DNA of 23,725 nt from a virus. Shown here piece after piece: positions 7,119 through 17,900 of the stretch; positions within the stretch are counted from its first letter, which is position 1; every line of letters starts with the position of its first letter. Both the position numbers and the translations under genes were made by a program. Location: IMG/VR virus record IMGVR_UViG_3300009071_000074, positions 1-23,725 of that record; one strand, given 5' to 3'. A model generated the notes under the pieces. That model saw only the letters and a list, made by a program, of their open reading frames with translations. It was not told the origin of the DNA and ran no database searches.

Positions 7119-9424
7119 ATCTTTTTACTGGTACTGAAGGATTGGTCTGGTGGCAAGGCATTGTAGAAGATGTCAATGATCCAGAGACATTAGGTCGCGT
7201 CCGAGTTCGTATTTTTGGATTTCATAGTGATGATAAATCAAAAATTCCAACAGATAAATTACCTTGGGCTGCGCCGATAATGCCCATCACTAGTGCTGCT
7301 ATTGGTGGTATCGGACAATCTCCTACTGGATCTCTGCCTGGCGCATGGGTTATGGGATTTTTCCGAGATGGCATGAATGCTCAGGATCCTATAGTTTGGG
7401 GGACCGTTTATGGAAAACCAAATGCAACTTCTATAAAATCTCCAGATGGGTCTTATCCCGCTGAAGGAAGTGCGTCTGTCGAGGGTGGTACAGTCGTAAA
7501 TCAGAGTGACGTAAACCCTCTAGCAACTGGAGCAGGAGTCGGAACAAGTGAAACCAGCGGGCCAGCATCAAATGACCACCACAATAAGGGAAATGATAGC
7601 GCAAGTCCAGATCAATCTGGTACTCCAAATGATGCAGACAATAGAGAACGACTTTCAAAAATTACAACTAAAAATGGCAAAAGTACTTGGGTTGCGACTA
7701 TCTATGCAAAGAATTTTCAAAACTTTATAAATGAATTTGAAAGAACTCCTGCTCCTAATCATCCGGATGGATATACTATTTATAGTCTGGGTGGATATGT
7801 CCATAGACAAAGTAGAGGTTCTAAAAAATGGAGTTATCATGCTTCTGGTGTTGCGATAGATATCAATCCTGCTGAAAACCCATACCAAAAAACATTTGAA
7901 AGTGATATGCCAGCAAATACTTCCGCGATTGCAAGGAAATATGGCCTTGGTTGGGGTGGTGATTGGAATAGTGTCAAAGACGCAATGCACTTCAGTGTGG
8001 CAAAAGGCGAACGTGGTTCTGTACCAATAAAAAGAAATGGTATTGTACCAGACCCAGAAACAGGAAGTCAAGATTCCAAAAGTACCGGATCTTCGGTTGA
8101 AGGAACTCCTTTAGAGTATTCGCCTTCTACATCAGCCCCCACCGGCAATACTGGAACTTATGATAAACCAGAACCAAAATCTAGCGAAAACATCGGAGCT
8201 GCCCCAAGCTTGGATGTCAGCGAATGGAAGAATGGGTCAGATTATTCGGAGGGAGACTTGGTGCGTTCTCCACAACTGCAAGAAAATCAAATTGGAAGTC
8301 TACCTCCGTATACATATAGAACTGGCATCATTACAGCTGCTGCTGCAATGCAGTGTAGTGCATTAGACTTTGGTACTGTTATGTCTTATGAAATGGGCGG
8401 TAGATGGGACGCCAGACGCAAGGGACCAACTACACAATGGGGTCAGCACCGAGGCGTCATTCAATTTGGAGAACCACAAGCTAAAAAATACGGCATTGAT
8501 TTTTCAACGGAACAAACCGCGATTGATACACAACTTGGTCCTAACGGCGCGGTTGTAAGATATCTGAGAGATCATGGCGTCAAAAATGGTATGGGTAGAT
8601 TAGAAATTTATTCTTCAATTAATGCGGGTGGTGTTGGTGAAAAATACTATGGAAGATCTGATGCGAATAATAATGGCGCGCCCGGATCGGTCAGAGATAA
8701 AGTTAATAATCAAATGGGTGGCCACGAAGCAAATGCCAGAAGATTATTGAACAGTAAAGACGATGGTAAATACATAGAACAAAAAGTTTATCGGGCGGTA
8801 AAATCAGGAACATCTAGTGATAGTGGAACTGGACCGGCTTCATCTAAACTGAAAGATGGAGATGTGATGTGGGAAGTTGCTCCAGAAGAATTTCAGAGTG
8901 CTTCTAGGAATACTCAAAATGCAATGTATGAGTCAGAGGCTCCATCTTCAAGTGATGGTTATTCTGTAGCGCCCCAACAATCCGGTGGCGGTAGCAGTAG
9001 TCCAAAACCACCATCAGTTGAGAAAAAAATTGCAGATACCGATGTTACAGATTTGTTTCAAGAACCGGACAATCCATTTGGAGCAAAATATCCGCATAAT
9101 AAAGCACTATTCACAGAATCAGGACACATTCAAGAATTTGATGATACGCCAGGAGCTGAAAGAATACATACTTATCATAGAACTGGAACTTTTGAAGAAA
9201 TACATCCAGACGGTACTAGGGTTGTAAAGGTAGTAAAAGACAATTACGAAATCATTTTTGGAGAGAATAATATTCATGTAAAGGGTACTGCAAATGTTGT
9301 GGTAGATGCTGATGTAAATGTCAAAATAGGTGGAAATGTAAATGTAGAGGTTGGTGGCAAAATCGACACTACAAGCGGTGGAAATACAACTATCAAGGGC
9401 GCTCAAATTCATCTGAATCCATAA
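7115..9424 (+). CDS. gp5: gp5 baseplate hub spike with M15-type peptidase and lysozyme-like domains
   Basis: A 769-residue protein (T4 gp5 has 575). Residues 1-110 are the gp5/VgrG OB fold: WWQGIVEDVNDPETLGRVRV, PGAWVMGFFRDG, PIVWGTVYGKP. Residues ~178-300 look like an M15 (D-Ala-D-Ala carboxypeptidase/VanY-type) zinc peptidase, with S-Y-H242-A-S-G-V-A-I-D249 and D289-A-M-H292 as the expected metal and active-site residues. Residues ~390-550 look like a lysozyme/transglycosylase fold with SYEMGG (E426), HRGVIQFGEPQAKKYGI and YSSINAGG. Ser/Gly/Pro-rich linkers separate these parts. Residues ~700-769 are the triple-stranded needle, with VNVKIGGNVNVEVGGK octads. T4 gp5 has a single lysozyme domain; here two wall-cutting activities appear in one spike. 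Activity is inferred from motifs only. Confidence 0.88.
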   Translation: MNLFTGTEGLVWWQGIVEDVNDPETLGRVRVRIFGFHSDDKSKIPTDKLPWAAPIMPITSAAIGGIGQSPTGSLPGAWVMGFFRDGMNAQDPIVWGTVYGKPNATSIKSPDGSYPAEGSASVEGGTVVNQSDVNPLATGAGVGTSETSGPASNDHHNKGNDSASPDQSGTPNDADNRERLSKITTKNGKSTWVATIYAKNFQNFINEFERTPAPNHPDGYTIYSLGGYVHRQSRGSKKWSYHASGVAIDINPAENPYQKTFESDMPANTSAIARKYGLGWGGDWNSVKDAMHFSVAKGERGSVPIKRNGIVPDPETGSQDSKSTGSSVEGTPLEYSPSTSAPTGNTGTYDKPEPKSSENIGAAPSLDVSEWKNGSDYSEGDLVRSPQLQENQIGSLPPYTYRTGIITAAAAMQCSALDFGTVMSYEMGGRWDARRKGPTTQWGQHRGVIQFGEPQAKKYGIDFSTEQTAIDTQLGPNGAVVRYLRDHGVKNGMGRLEIYSSINAGGVGEKYYGRSDANNNGAPGSVRDKVNNQMGGHEANARRLLNSKDDGKYIEQKVYRAVKSGTSSDSGTGPASSKLKDGDVMWEVAPEEFQSASRNTQNAMYESEAPSSSDGYSVAPQQSGGGSSSPKPPSVEKKIADTDVTDLFQEPDNPFGAKYPHNKALFTESGHIQEFDDTPGAERIHTYHRTGTFEEIHPDGTRVVKVVKDNYEIIFGENNIHVKGTANVVVDADVNVKIGGNVNVEVGGKIDTTSGGNTTIKGAQIHLNP

Positions 9425-9434
9425 GGAAATTAAA

Positions 9435-9872
9435 ATGGCATATGCAACAGAAACAAACAGAGATTTCGATTTAAAATTTATGAAAAACCCCATTAGCAAT
9501 GATGTGGTAATAAAAATAGACCGACCCGAAAGGAATAGATTTCCTGCTATTGAACAGAGTATTACTAATATATTAATGACCTCTAAACTGGAAAGAAAGT
9601 TTATGCCTGCATTTGGTGGAAATGTATTGAAAACTTTATTTGAGTTATTAACAGATTTTGACCAAATCAGTGTACCGGGCGAGATAAATATTAAAGAAGT
9701 TATAAGAATGTCACTGAAAAAATATGAACCCAGAATTACAGTCGAAAATGTCGATTTTGGTGATTGGAAAGAAGATAGTAACTCAAATAAACTAAATATC
9801 ACCATTATGTATTCGGTGCCACCTGTCAATGAGGTACTGTCATATACGCTAGGGATTAAAAGAGTAAAATAA
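9435..9872 (+). CDS. gp25: gp25 baseplate wedge protein
   Basis: A 145-residue protein near T4 gp25 (132 aa), which is related to GpW/gp25-type lysozyme-like sheath initiators. Visible family features are DLKFMKNPISNDVVIKIDRP, the segment IEQSITNILMTSKLERKFMP with FGGNVLKTLFELL, and a final strand region ITIMYSVPPVNEV. gp25 starts sheath assembly and sits in the wedge core with gp6 and gp53. An AAGGA site lies about 7 bases before the ATG, and its stop abuts the gp6 start directly (TAAATG). Confidence 0.9.
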   Translation: MAYATETNRDFDLKFMKNPISNDVVIKIDRPERNRFPAIEQSITNILMTSKLERKFMPAFGGNVLKTLFELLTDFDQISVPGEINIKEVIRMSLKKYEPRITVENVDFGDWKEDSNSNKLNITIMYSVPPVNEVLSYTLGIKRVK

Positions 9873-11936
9873 ATGGCAAAAAATATTCAAATTTCCGAAT
9901 TAGACTTTTCAAGTATCAAAAGTAGTATAAAAGAATATATGAAAAGTGATCCTACATTTAAGGATTATGATTTTGAAGGCTCTGGACTATCAACTCTCAC
10001 AGATCTTTTGAGCTATAATACCTACTACAACTCTTTTTATCTTAATATGATATCTAACGAAATGTTTTTGGATACTGCTAGGTTGAGAGATAATGTTGTA
10101 GCTAAAGCAAAGTTGCTAGGATATACGCCAACTTCAGTACGTGCGGCTGAGGCATCACTATCATGTACGTTTGAGATTGTTTCAGACTATGAAGATCCAT
10201 CGATTTTCAATAGTATAAAAATAGACAAAACTTTTATGTTTTCAAAAAATAATAGCCAGACATACGAAGAATATAAGTTTATTCCAAAAGTGAGCAGGAC
10301 TGTCCCCCGAACTTTCTCACCTCAACTTCTAGCGAATGGTACATATAAACATACATATGAAATATTTGATTTGGAAGTAATCCAAGGCATATATGTCGAA
10401 GAAAAAATAATAGTAGATACTACAGATCCAAATCAAAAATTTCTTATATCAAATTCTAATGTTGATACAGATACTTTGCAAGTGTTTATTCAATCAAATG
10501 TTACTGACACCAATTTGACTGAGTTTAAACGATCTACTGATACAATGTCATTGTCAGATATAAGTAAAGTATTTTTCTTGCAAGAATCTTACGAGGAAAA
10601 ATATGAAATTGTTTTTGGTGATGGTGTTCTAGGATCTGCCGTAGAAAGCGGAAATATAATTATTTTAAAGTATTTAGTTACTCAGGGATCCGTGGCTAAT
10701 GACATGACAGGAAATTTAAGACTTATTTCTTCTAATAGAAATATTAGGGCGTCAAATATACAGGACAATTTGCAAATAATTGGACGTACTTATGGAGGTA
10801 GTGATAGGGAATCTGTAAATTCTATTAAATTTTATGCACCAAAAACTTTTGAAGGACAGAATAGAGCTGTAACTGCAAGAGACTATCAAACAATAATTCC
10901 TAAAATTTATCCACAAACCTCATCTGTTAATATTTGGGGCGGCGAAGATTCCGATCCACCCGAATATGGAAAAGTGTTTATCAGTATCAAACCCAATTCT
11001 GGATTTTATGTTTCTGCTCAAGAAAAACAATCCATAAAACAAAATTTAGTAAAAAATTACTCTGTACTGACTTTGACTCCGACCATTATCGATCCAGACT
11101 TTATAAAATTAAAAATAACAACACAAGTAAAATATGATAATGAAGCTACAATGTTGGATGAAGCTACATTACAAGAAATCGTTAAAAAATCTATTATAGA
11201 TTATGATATGAATATGTTGAATGATTTTAATAGTTACTTTAGATATTCTCAGTTCTTGGCTAAAATCGATCAATCGGACGAATCTATAACTAACAACTTG
11301 ACAGAAATATTGATGATAAACGAAAAAACGATATTTGTGGATACATCTACTAGTTATAGATTTCAATTTAATAATGCTTTAACTCCATCAACTCTATATT
11401 CGAAAGCATTTTATATTACTGGTAATGAAAATGCATATTATCTTGATGACAATGGTCTTGGTAAAGTAAGATTTCACACTATGAACGTCGCTGCAGAAAA
11501 AGTTTATGATCCGATATATTCTGGAACAATAGATTATGAAACAGGAACAATAATTATTCCCGATATTTCTTTATCCAGTGTTGTTGGATCATCATCTTCT
11601 ATTGGTGTGGTCGTTAAGCCTTTGAATAATGATATATTTCCTGTAAGGAATCAAATTATCTTATTAGATTTAGATGAACTGTCAATCACAATGCTAGAAG
11701 ATACCGATGACTTTAATGAAAATTATGACATATCTTCGCAAAGAGTTGTAGTATCCAGAAATGCTACATCTACATATAATAATTCATCTATGTCTGTCAC
11801 TTCGGCAACTGGAACCACATCTATAACTAGAACTTATTCGGATTCTCCATCTGCTGGTACTTCAGGATCAAGCAGTGGTGGTGGATCTAGTAGTGGCGGA
11901 TCCAGCAGTGGTGGTGGATATGGCGGTGGGTATTAA
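9873..11936 (+). CDS. gp6: gp6 baseplate wedge protein (baseplate J-like)
   Basis: A 687-residue protein, close to T4 gp6 (660 aa). The N-terminus shows the gp6 pattern: ISELDFSSIKSSIKEYMKSD, TLTDLLSYNTYYNSFYLNMI and ARLRDNVVAKAKLLGYTP. The middle has YEIVFGDGVLGSAVESGNII and ARDYQTIIPKIYPQTSSVNI, typical of baseplate J/gp6 proteins, followed by a C-terminal dimerisation region. gp6 forms the ring that binds wedges together. Unusual is a Gly/Ser-rich tail of about 27 residues (starting near residue 660, ending GGGYGGGY) that T4 gp6 does not have to my knowledge. The gene directly follows gp25 and ends two bases before gp7. Confidence 0.9.
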   Translation: MAKNIQISELDFSSIKSSIKEYMKSDPTFKDYDFEGSGLSTLTDLLSYNTYYNSFYLNMISNEMFLDTARLRDNVVAKAKLLGYTPTSVRAAEASLSCTFEIVSDYEDPSIFNSIKIDKTFMFSKNNSQTYEEYKFIPKVSRTVPRTFSPQLLANGTYKHTYEIFDLEVIQGIYVEEKIIVDTTDPNQKFLISNSNVDTDTLQVFIQSNVTDTNLTEFKRSTDTMSLSDISKVFFLQESYEEKYEIVFGDGVLGSAVESGNIIILKYLVTQGSVANDMTGNLRLISSNRNIRASNIQDNLQIIGRTYGGSDRESVNSIKFYAPKTFEGQNRAVTARDYQTIIPKIYPQTSSVNIWGGEDSDPPEYGKVFISIKPNSGFYVSAQEKQSIKQNLVKNYSVLTLTPTIIDPDFIKLKITTQVKYDNEATMLDEATLQEIVKKSIIDYDMNMLNDFNSYFRYSQFLAKIDQSDESITNNLTEILMINEKTIFVDTSTSYRFQFNNALTPSTLYSKAFYITGNENAYYLDDNGLGKVRFHTMNVAAEKVYDPIYSGTIDYETGTIIIPDISLSSVVGSSSSIGVVVKPLNNDIFPVRNQIILLDLDELSITMLEDTDDFNENYDISSQRVVVSRNATSTYNNSSMSVTSATGTTSITRTYSDSPSAGTSGSSSGGGSSSGGSSSGGGYGGGY
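11860..11933 (+). repeat. Gly/Ser codon repeat at the gp6 C-terminus
   Basis: Imperfect repeats of agtagtggtggtgga-like units encode a flexible SSSGGG tail that ends with two GGY groups. It is locally GC-richer than the flanks. Confidence 0.7.
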
Positions 11937-11938
11937 AA

Positions 11939-14900
11939 ATGAATAAAACTAATATTTCAAATATTGCAAACCATGTAAAAAGTCAGCTTCCATCTTATAT
12001 TTCTTCTGATGAAGATTATTCTAGGTTTGTAAAATTTTTAGAATTGTATTATGAGTGGATGTCTCAGTCAGATAATCCGTCCGGTGTCACCGGCGATATG
12101 ACTGAATATGCCGACATTGATGATACACTAGAAATGTTTGTTTCTTTATACAAGAACGAGTTGGCTTCATCTTTTCCAAATGTTGTAAAAATAAAAGGAA
12201 TAGAAGAAAAAAACTCTGAAAATGTGAACGCAAACCAATTAGGAAAAACCGCTGAGTCTGCTACAGAAAGTTTGTATGACCAAGAATTTTTAATGGATGG
12301 AATTGCAACATCTTTCAAACTTAATTATTTTAATCCTTTTTATTATTTTGGCGAAACTGATGCGACATCTGTTGTTGATGAAATTGTGGTGTTTAAAAAT
12401 CCAGCGACTTCAACTGATCGTGGAGATGGAGATACATTGCAATCTTATGTCGATAATCTGACTCCGCCAGCTGTAAGTCGTACAGGAACAACAGGTGATT
12501 ATGTAAAACTGGTCGAAAATACAGATTATGTTATAGAAGGAAATGTCATTAAATTTGTGGACTCTAGTGGAGATCCCGACACTTTGATTATAAATGATAT
12601 AGTAAAAATTAGATTTTATGTAAAAACATACTTGGATGTTTCAACGACACCGGACACAGAAGATGGTGTTAAAAGATTAGTTGAATCTACTGGCGTCAAA
12701 AAAACTACATATGAAAATCAAAGAAACTTTCTAAAATTTATGAAAGATTTTTATCAATCTAAGGGTACAGAAAAATCATATGATTTTTTATTCCGATCAA
12801 TTTTTAACGAACCCATAGAAATTTATTATCCAAAAGACAACCTATTTAAAGCCAGTAATAATATTTGGGAAAGTACTACATCAGTACGATCGATACCACA
12901 TGTCGTTACTTTAGAGAATCCAGAAATACAAAATCCATATAGAATAACAGGAAAAGTATCCGAAGCAACTGCTATTGTTGAATATTATAAAGACTTGAAA
13001 ATTGGCGATTATGATGTTAGAGAATATTTCATAACAAATATTTTTGGAACTTTTCAGAGCGAGGAAGATATTATAGTTTCTCAGACCAATGGAACTAAAT
13101 TCGAAGAAAAATTATATGAATGTGTTGTGGGGTTTGATATTACAAATGCGGGTACGGATTATTCCAGAAATCAACCAATTCACTATAATCTTTCTTCAGA
13201 AGGTAGTGGCCATGGATTTGCAGCCGAAATTGGTCATACAACCACCGGCAAAGTGGAAAGAATCGATATCGGATCTGGCGGAGATGGATACACAGATGGA
13301 GAACATATAGAATTTGTTGATGATGGGACATTGGGTTCAGGTGCATCAGGTATAGTAATAGATACAAGCGCCACCACTAGTAATTATAGTGTATTGTTTA
13401 ATCAGAATCCAGCATCTAGTGAATATATTGCAAATGGCCCACAGACTATATTTGATATAGGATTGTCTGGTGATGTTTATCACGATACCGCAAAAAACAC
13501 GGTGGTATCTATTGAAAATATTGATTCTATGTCAGATTCGGTTTTTGCTTTGTATGATTTTGAAAGTATTGATACTTCTATTATCACTGTTAAAGATAGT
13601 ACTCAATTTTCTGGTTTGATACCAGATCTGAAATCAAATTTGAATGGTATTAGAATAGAAACATCGCTTGTTTCTACTGTGTCGCCGCCGTATGCGGTAT
13701 CCAATATTGACCCCAGTGATGATTTGGATACTAGATATAAAAACGATTTAATTTTGAGCGTGTCAAGTGTGGATTCAAATGGATCTATCACTGGTATTTC
13801 TACTGAAAATTCATTATTTGGTTCGTCTTTCACGTCATTATCATCACCATCCGCCGGTAAAACTAGTTCTAATGCTCAAGTTCTTCCTTCTCCTGTTAAT
13901 TTAACCAACCAAACAGCTAGATATGAGTCTGGCAATGGTTTCGGTGGTAAATTTGATATATCAATAGAAAATAATTCGATATTAACTATTCTTTCTAGTA
14001 CATCTGGTTTGGGATTTCAATATTTAAAAAATGATGTATTAAAGATTGACGGAACTCAACTTGGTCTGAACGGATTATCTGACACGAATGATATTTTTAT
14101 AAAAATAGATTCTGTAACAGCTGGTAGTGATTATATGGCAATTAATCAAGAAGATCCTATTACTTCGACCGCTGGATATACCACCACATCTGTCAGTGGT
14201 ACGAATGCTAGTTGGAACGTCAATACGGGTATGAATTTGCCCAGCGGTTCGCCCATACCACTTTTTGTTAAATTGGCAGATTCTCCCTCTTCTGTAGGAT
14301 ATTCTGTAAATGATGTAATTATAATTCCTGGCGACTTATTAGGTGGATTTTCGCCTACAAATGACTTGACAATTATTGTAAATCAGGTCGATTCTATTGG
14401 AAGAATAGAAGAATTTTCTTTTAGTGGGGTTTCTTCGGTTGGACAAATAGCTTCGTTTAGTGTGATTGGTACTCCAATTATTCCCGATGTCAAAGATAGT
14501 CATTATAACCCTTCATTTACCCTAACACAGTTCGATACATCTCTTCCAGCAGGAACTGATGCGAAATTTTTTGTTGAGAGAAGTGGTGCAACGTATCAAG
14601 TTTTGTTGCCCAGTTTTTCTGATAGAGGTACTAATTATGTAGTTGGCGACTCAATACTTATTGATGGTGCCCAGCTGGGTGGCGTTAGTACTACAAATGA
14701 TCTAATTTTTGAAATTTCTTCTATTGACAGTAATGGTGGAGTCACAGGGATTTCTATTATATCCGGTACATCTAAAAATTCATTTTCTATCTCTGACATT
14801 TCAGCGGAATCTGTCAAAGGAATTGGCGCAGAATTTGATATTGTTATTACAAATGATGTCTATTCAGCAAGTGTTAGTTCTGGAAAAGGTGGCACTGGAT

Positions 14901-17900
14901 ATAATGTAGGGCAAGTTTTAACTATCAAAGGTTCTGTTTTAGCCCATCAGTGGGTTAAAAGTGGATTTACTGCAAAAATAAATCAGGTTGGTGAAAATGC
15001 ACTATTTACTGATTCTGGATATATGAGACTTTCCGATATCGGTGAAACATTTAGAAAAAATTCTACGGATGGTATTACTATTGATTTTTGGTATTTCCGA
15101 AAAGGCACTGAAATTAGTGGTACTTATGGAGGCGCATCTATATTTTCTATAAATGAATCTGTAGGTGGTACACAAAAAACATTTTTACAACAACTTCCAG
15201 ATGGTACTTTGGAATTTGGAAACGGGACTGTATCGCAGACTGGCTCAGCTCTTTCCTTTGGCGATTGGCATCACATTGCCGTATTTTTAGGCCCAACAGA
15301 ATCCAGAGTTTATGTTGATGGGCAAGACTATATCACAACAATCACCGATAATAGTTATTTTGATATTTCTGAATATGGAGAGTATACAGAAACAATCACT
15401 ATTGCCTCTGGTCAAGAAAATGGTATTTCTACGATAGTATATGATCCTAATAAAAATATAGAAATGTCGGTTGACTATACATCGGGCCCATCTGCCGGAA
15501 CACTTGTTTCTGTTACACCTACGACCAACTCTGCGGGTAATGTTATTTCCTGGCCAACATTGTCGATTGGAGACGTGGTCACTCTAACATATTCAAAACC
15601 AGTAAAGAATTTTTACTTGGGTGCTAGACAAAAAGTAGATTCTTCATATTCCATAGAAGATTATAATCATGCTTTCTTTGGAACTCTGAGATTTACAACT
15701 GGTCGCAGATATGAAGAAGTCTCTGGCCTCATTGAAGATACGGGTACTGATAATTCTATCTCTGGTGTTGGATTGAATCCAATATATGTAAATCCAATTC
15801 CTTCTGTTACTACTATTCGAAAATCTGAACCATTAAAGGTTACATTTAAAGTGACAGAGTCAAATAAATCTGCATTTTCTATGATGTTTGATATAAATGA
15901 AATCCCCACAATTACTAGAAGTGTAAACTCTACTGTTCCCTCTGGTGAAATAATAACAAATACTTCCGAATTAATTCAACCAGGCCAAACCGGCGCACAG
16001 TTTTCATTGACTCAGGCTTTAGATTCTGGTGGTAATGCTATAAGTGGAATGGGCAGTGGAATTGCATTTTCGCCAGATTTGGGAATAGATGAAGTAATAG
16101 AAATAAGTTATTTGAGCGTTCTTGAAGATGATGTAGAATATATTATTCGTAATGAAAATCATCCTGTGTCTGCTAATAAAATTTCTTTGCGAAAATCTGA
16201 CGAAAATGGCATATATTCTACCTATGCTCTACCGGACGGAAATTCTTTGCGAGTTTCTTGGTCGTCAAAACCAAGAGCTGCGGTTACTATTGTAAGTTTG
16301 TCTACTTTTGGAAATAATTATATGAAGAAACCATATGGTTATGTCAAGGAATATACTGGTATTTATAAGTCGATTGGTAAGGGTGCATGGTTCAAAGGAC
16401 ATGGCAAAGACATAGGTAAAATAGAAAGTTTTAAAATAAAAGGAAATGCACTTCAATCAGAACTGGAAGGGTTTGGAGTTGATTATACTACCCCACCAGT
16501 AATTGATCTAAGTTCCTTTGGTGATGGACAAGCGACAGCGACTGTATTGACAGGACCCCTTTGTGTGCGGCCTGGCGAGTTTTTAAACAAACAGGGATTT
16601 TTGTCGGATGACAATAGATTATATGATGGGTATTTGTGGCAGGAGTTTTCTTATGTTGTTAAAGTCGGAAGATATATTGACGAATGGAGAAAAATTGTTA
16701 AAAAAGTGATTCACCCTGCCGGATTAATGATGTTTGGAGAATATAGTATTTCTACTGCTGCAGAAGTCAGAAAAGGTGCTGGTATTGCATGGGCCCAACT
16801 TATATACGAGATTATTAAAAATGTCAACATGAAAGTTAAAAATATGGACGGTCTTGGTCGATGGGCATATGGAGAAACTAATGGCCAATGGTATCCGACT
16901 TCGACAAGACAGGACACAAATTATTTAAATTCTCATGGAAATATATTCACATATGACAATAGACAACTAAGTGTAAATTCTACAATAGATGGAATGTATA
17001 ATGGCGTAGGCGAAGGCGAAGTGTCTGACGATACCGCTGGATCTACAACAGTAGATAACGGATCTGGAAGATATGCTTTACTACAGGTTGATGGTACAAA
17101 CGCTTCTGGTGGATGGTGGCAAGTTAAAAAAATTGCATTAAATTTTAGAGAAGCATTTGGAAAAGACTATTCACACTATTACACTTCCGGGCTTATAGGA
17201 AATACTGTAACTATTTACGATATTTCTGATGAAGATATGATCTCTGATAATTGGATTAATACTCGACCTTGGGGAAAGTATGAAATAATTGGAGCTCTAA
17301 TTGATTCATCGGTTGGCGAAAGATATGTTGTATATGATGTCAAATTGATTTCAAGTTATTCTGCTGACATGCCCGAATGGGATAATGCAGTATTCGGTGG
17401 TCCGAATAGAGTAGAATTTAGATGGGATAATATATTTCGTGGAAATGTAGATAGAAATGCCAATAGTTGGATCGGTTCTATCGCAGATGGTGCAAATCCT
17501 CGCGATGAAAAAATGATTATAAATATTTCTGGAAGATTTAACAATAATAAAGAAGGCGATGTGCCGACTTTACATACGACTTGGAAATCTTTAGAAAGAT
17601 TTAAATTTTATTTTAGGGATACTTATCCTCGTAACGAATTGGTGCAACAAATGTTTAGTCCAGCTTCGGAAATGGTAGGTTCGCCTTATAATAACCATAG
17701 AAAATTGGTACAGGGAAATAATTTGACACATATAGCAGTTAGACATCCGGATTATAATATGTGGTATAATTTGCCAGTAGAAGAAAATGGAAATGAGGAA
17801 TGGATATCTACCACTGACGGAACAGATCATAAATGGAGAAATACTGTTATGTCAGATGTAGTTACTAAATCTGATAGAAAGTATAGGGCGGTTTTAGATT

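Noticed and set aside
7655-8071. 138-residue open frame on the minus strand within gp5
   Set aside because: It lies opposite the conserved peptidase domain and has no recognisable motif; its composition reflects the reverse complement of gp5.
9119-9829. 236-residue open frame on the minus strand under gp5 and gp25
   Set aside because: It is antisense to two clear conserved genes, has low-complexity hydrophobic composition (F, I, S, L) and no ribosome site; a coding shadow.
16360-16367. TATAAATA on the minus strand
   Set aside because: It lies inside gp7 with no leftward gene to serve; chance occurrence.
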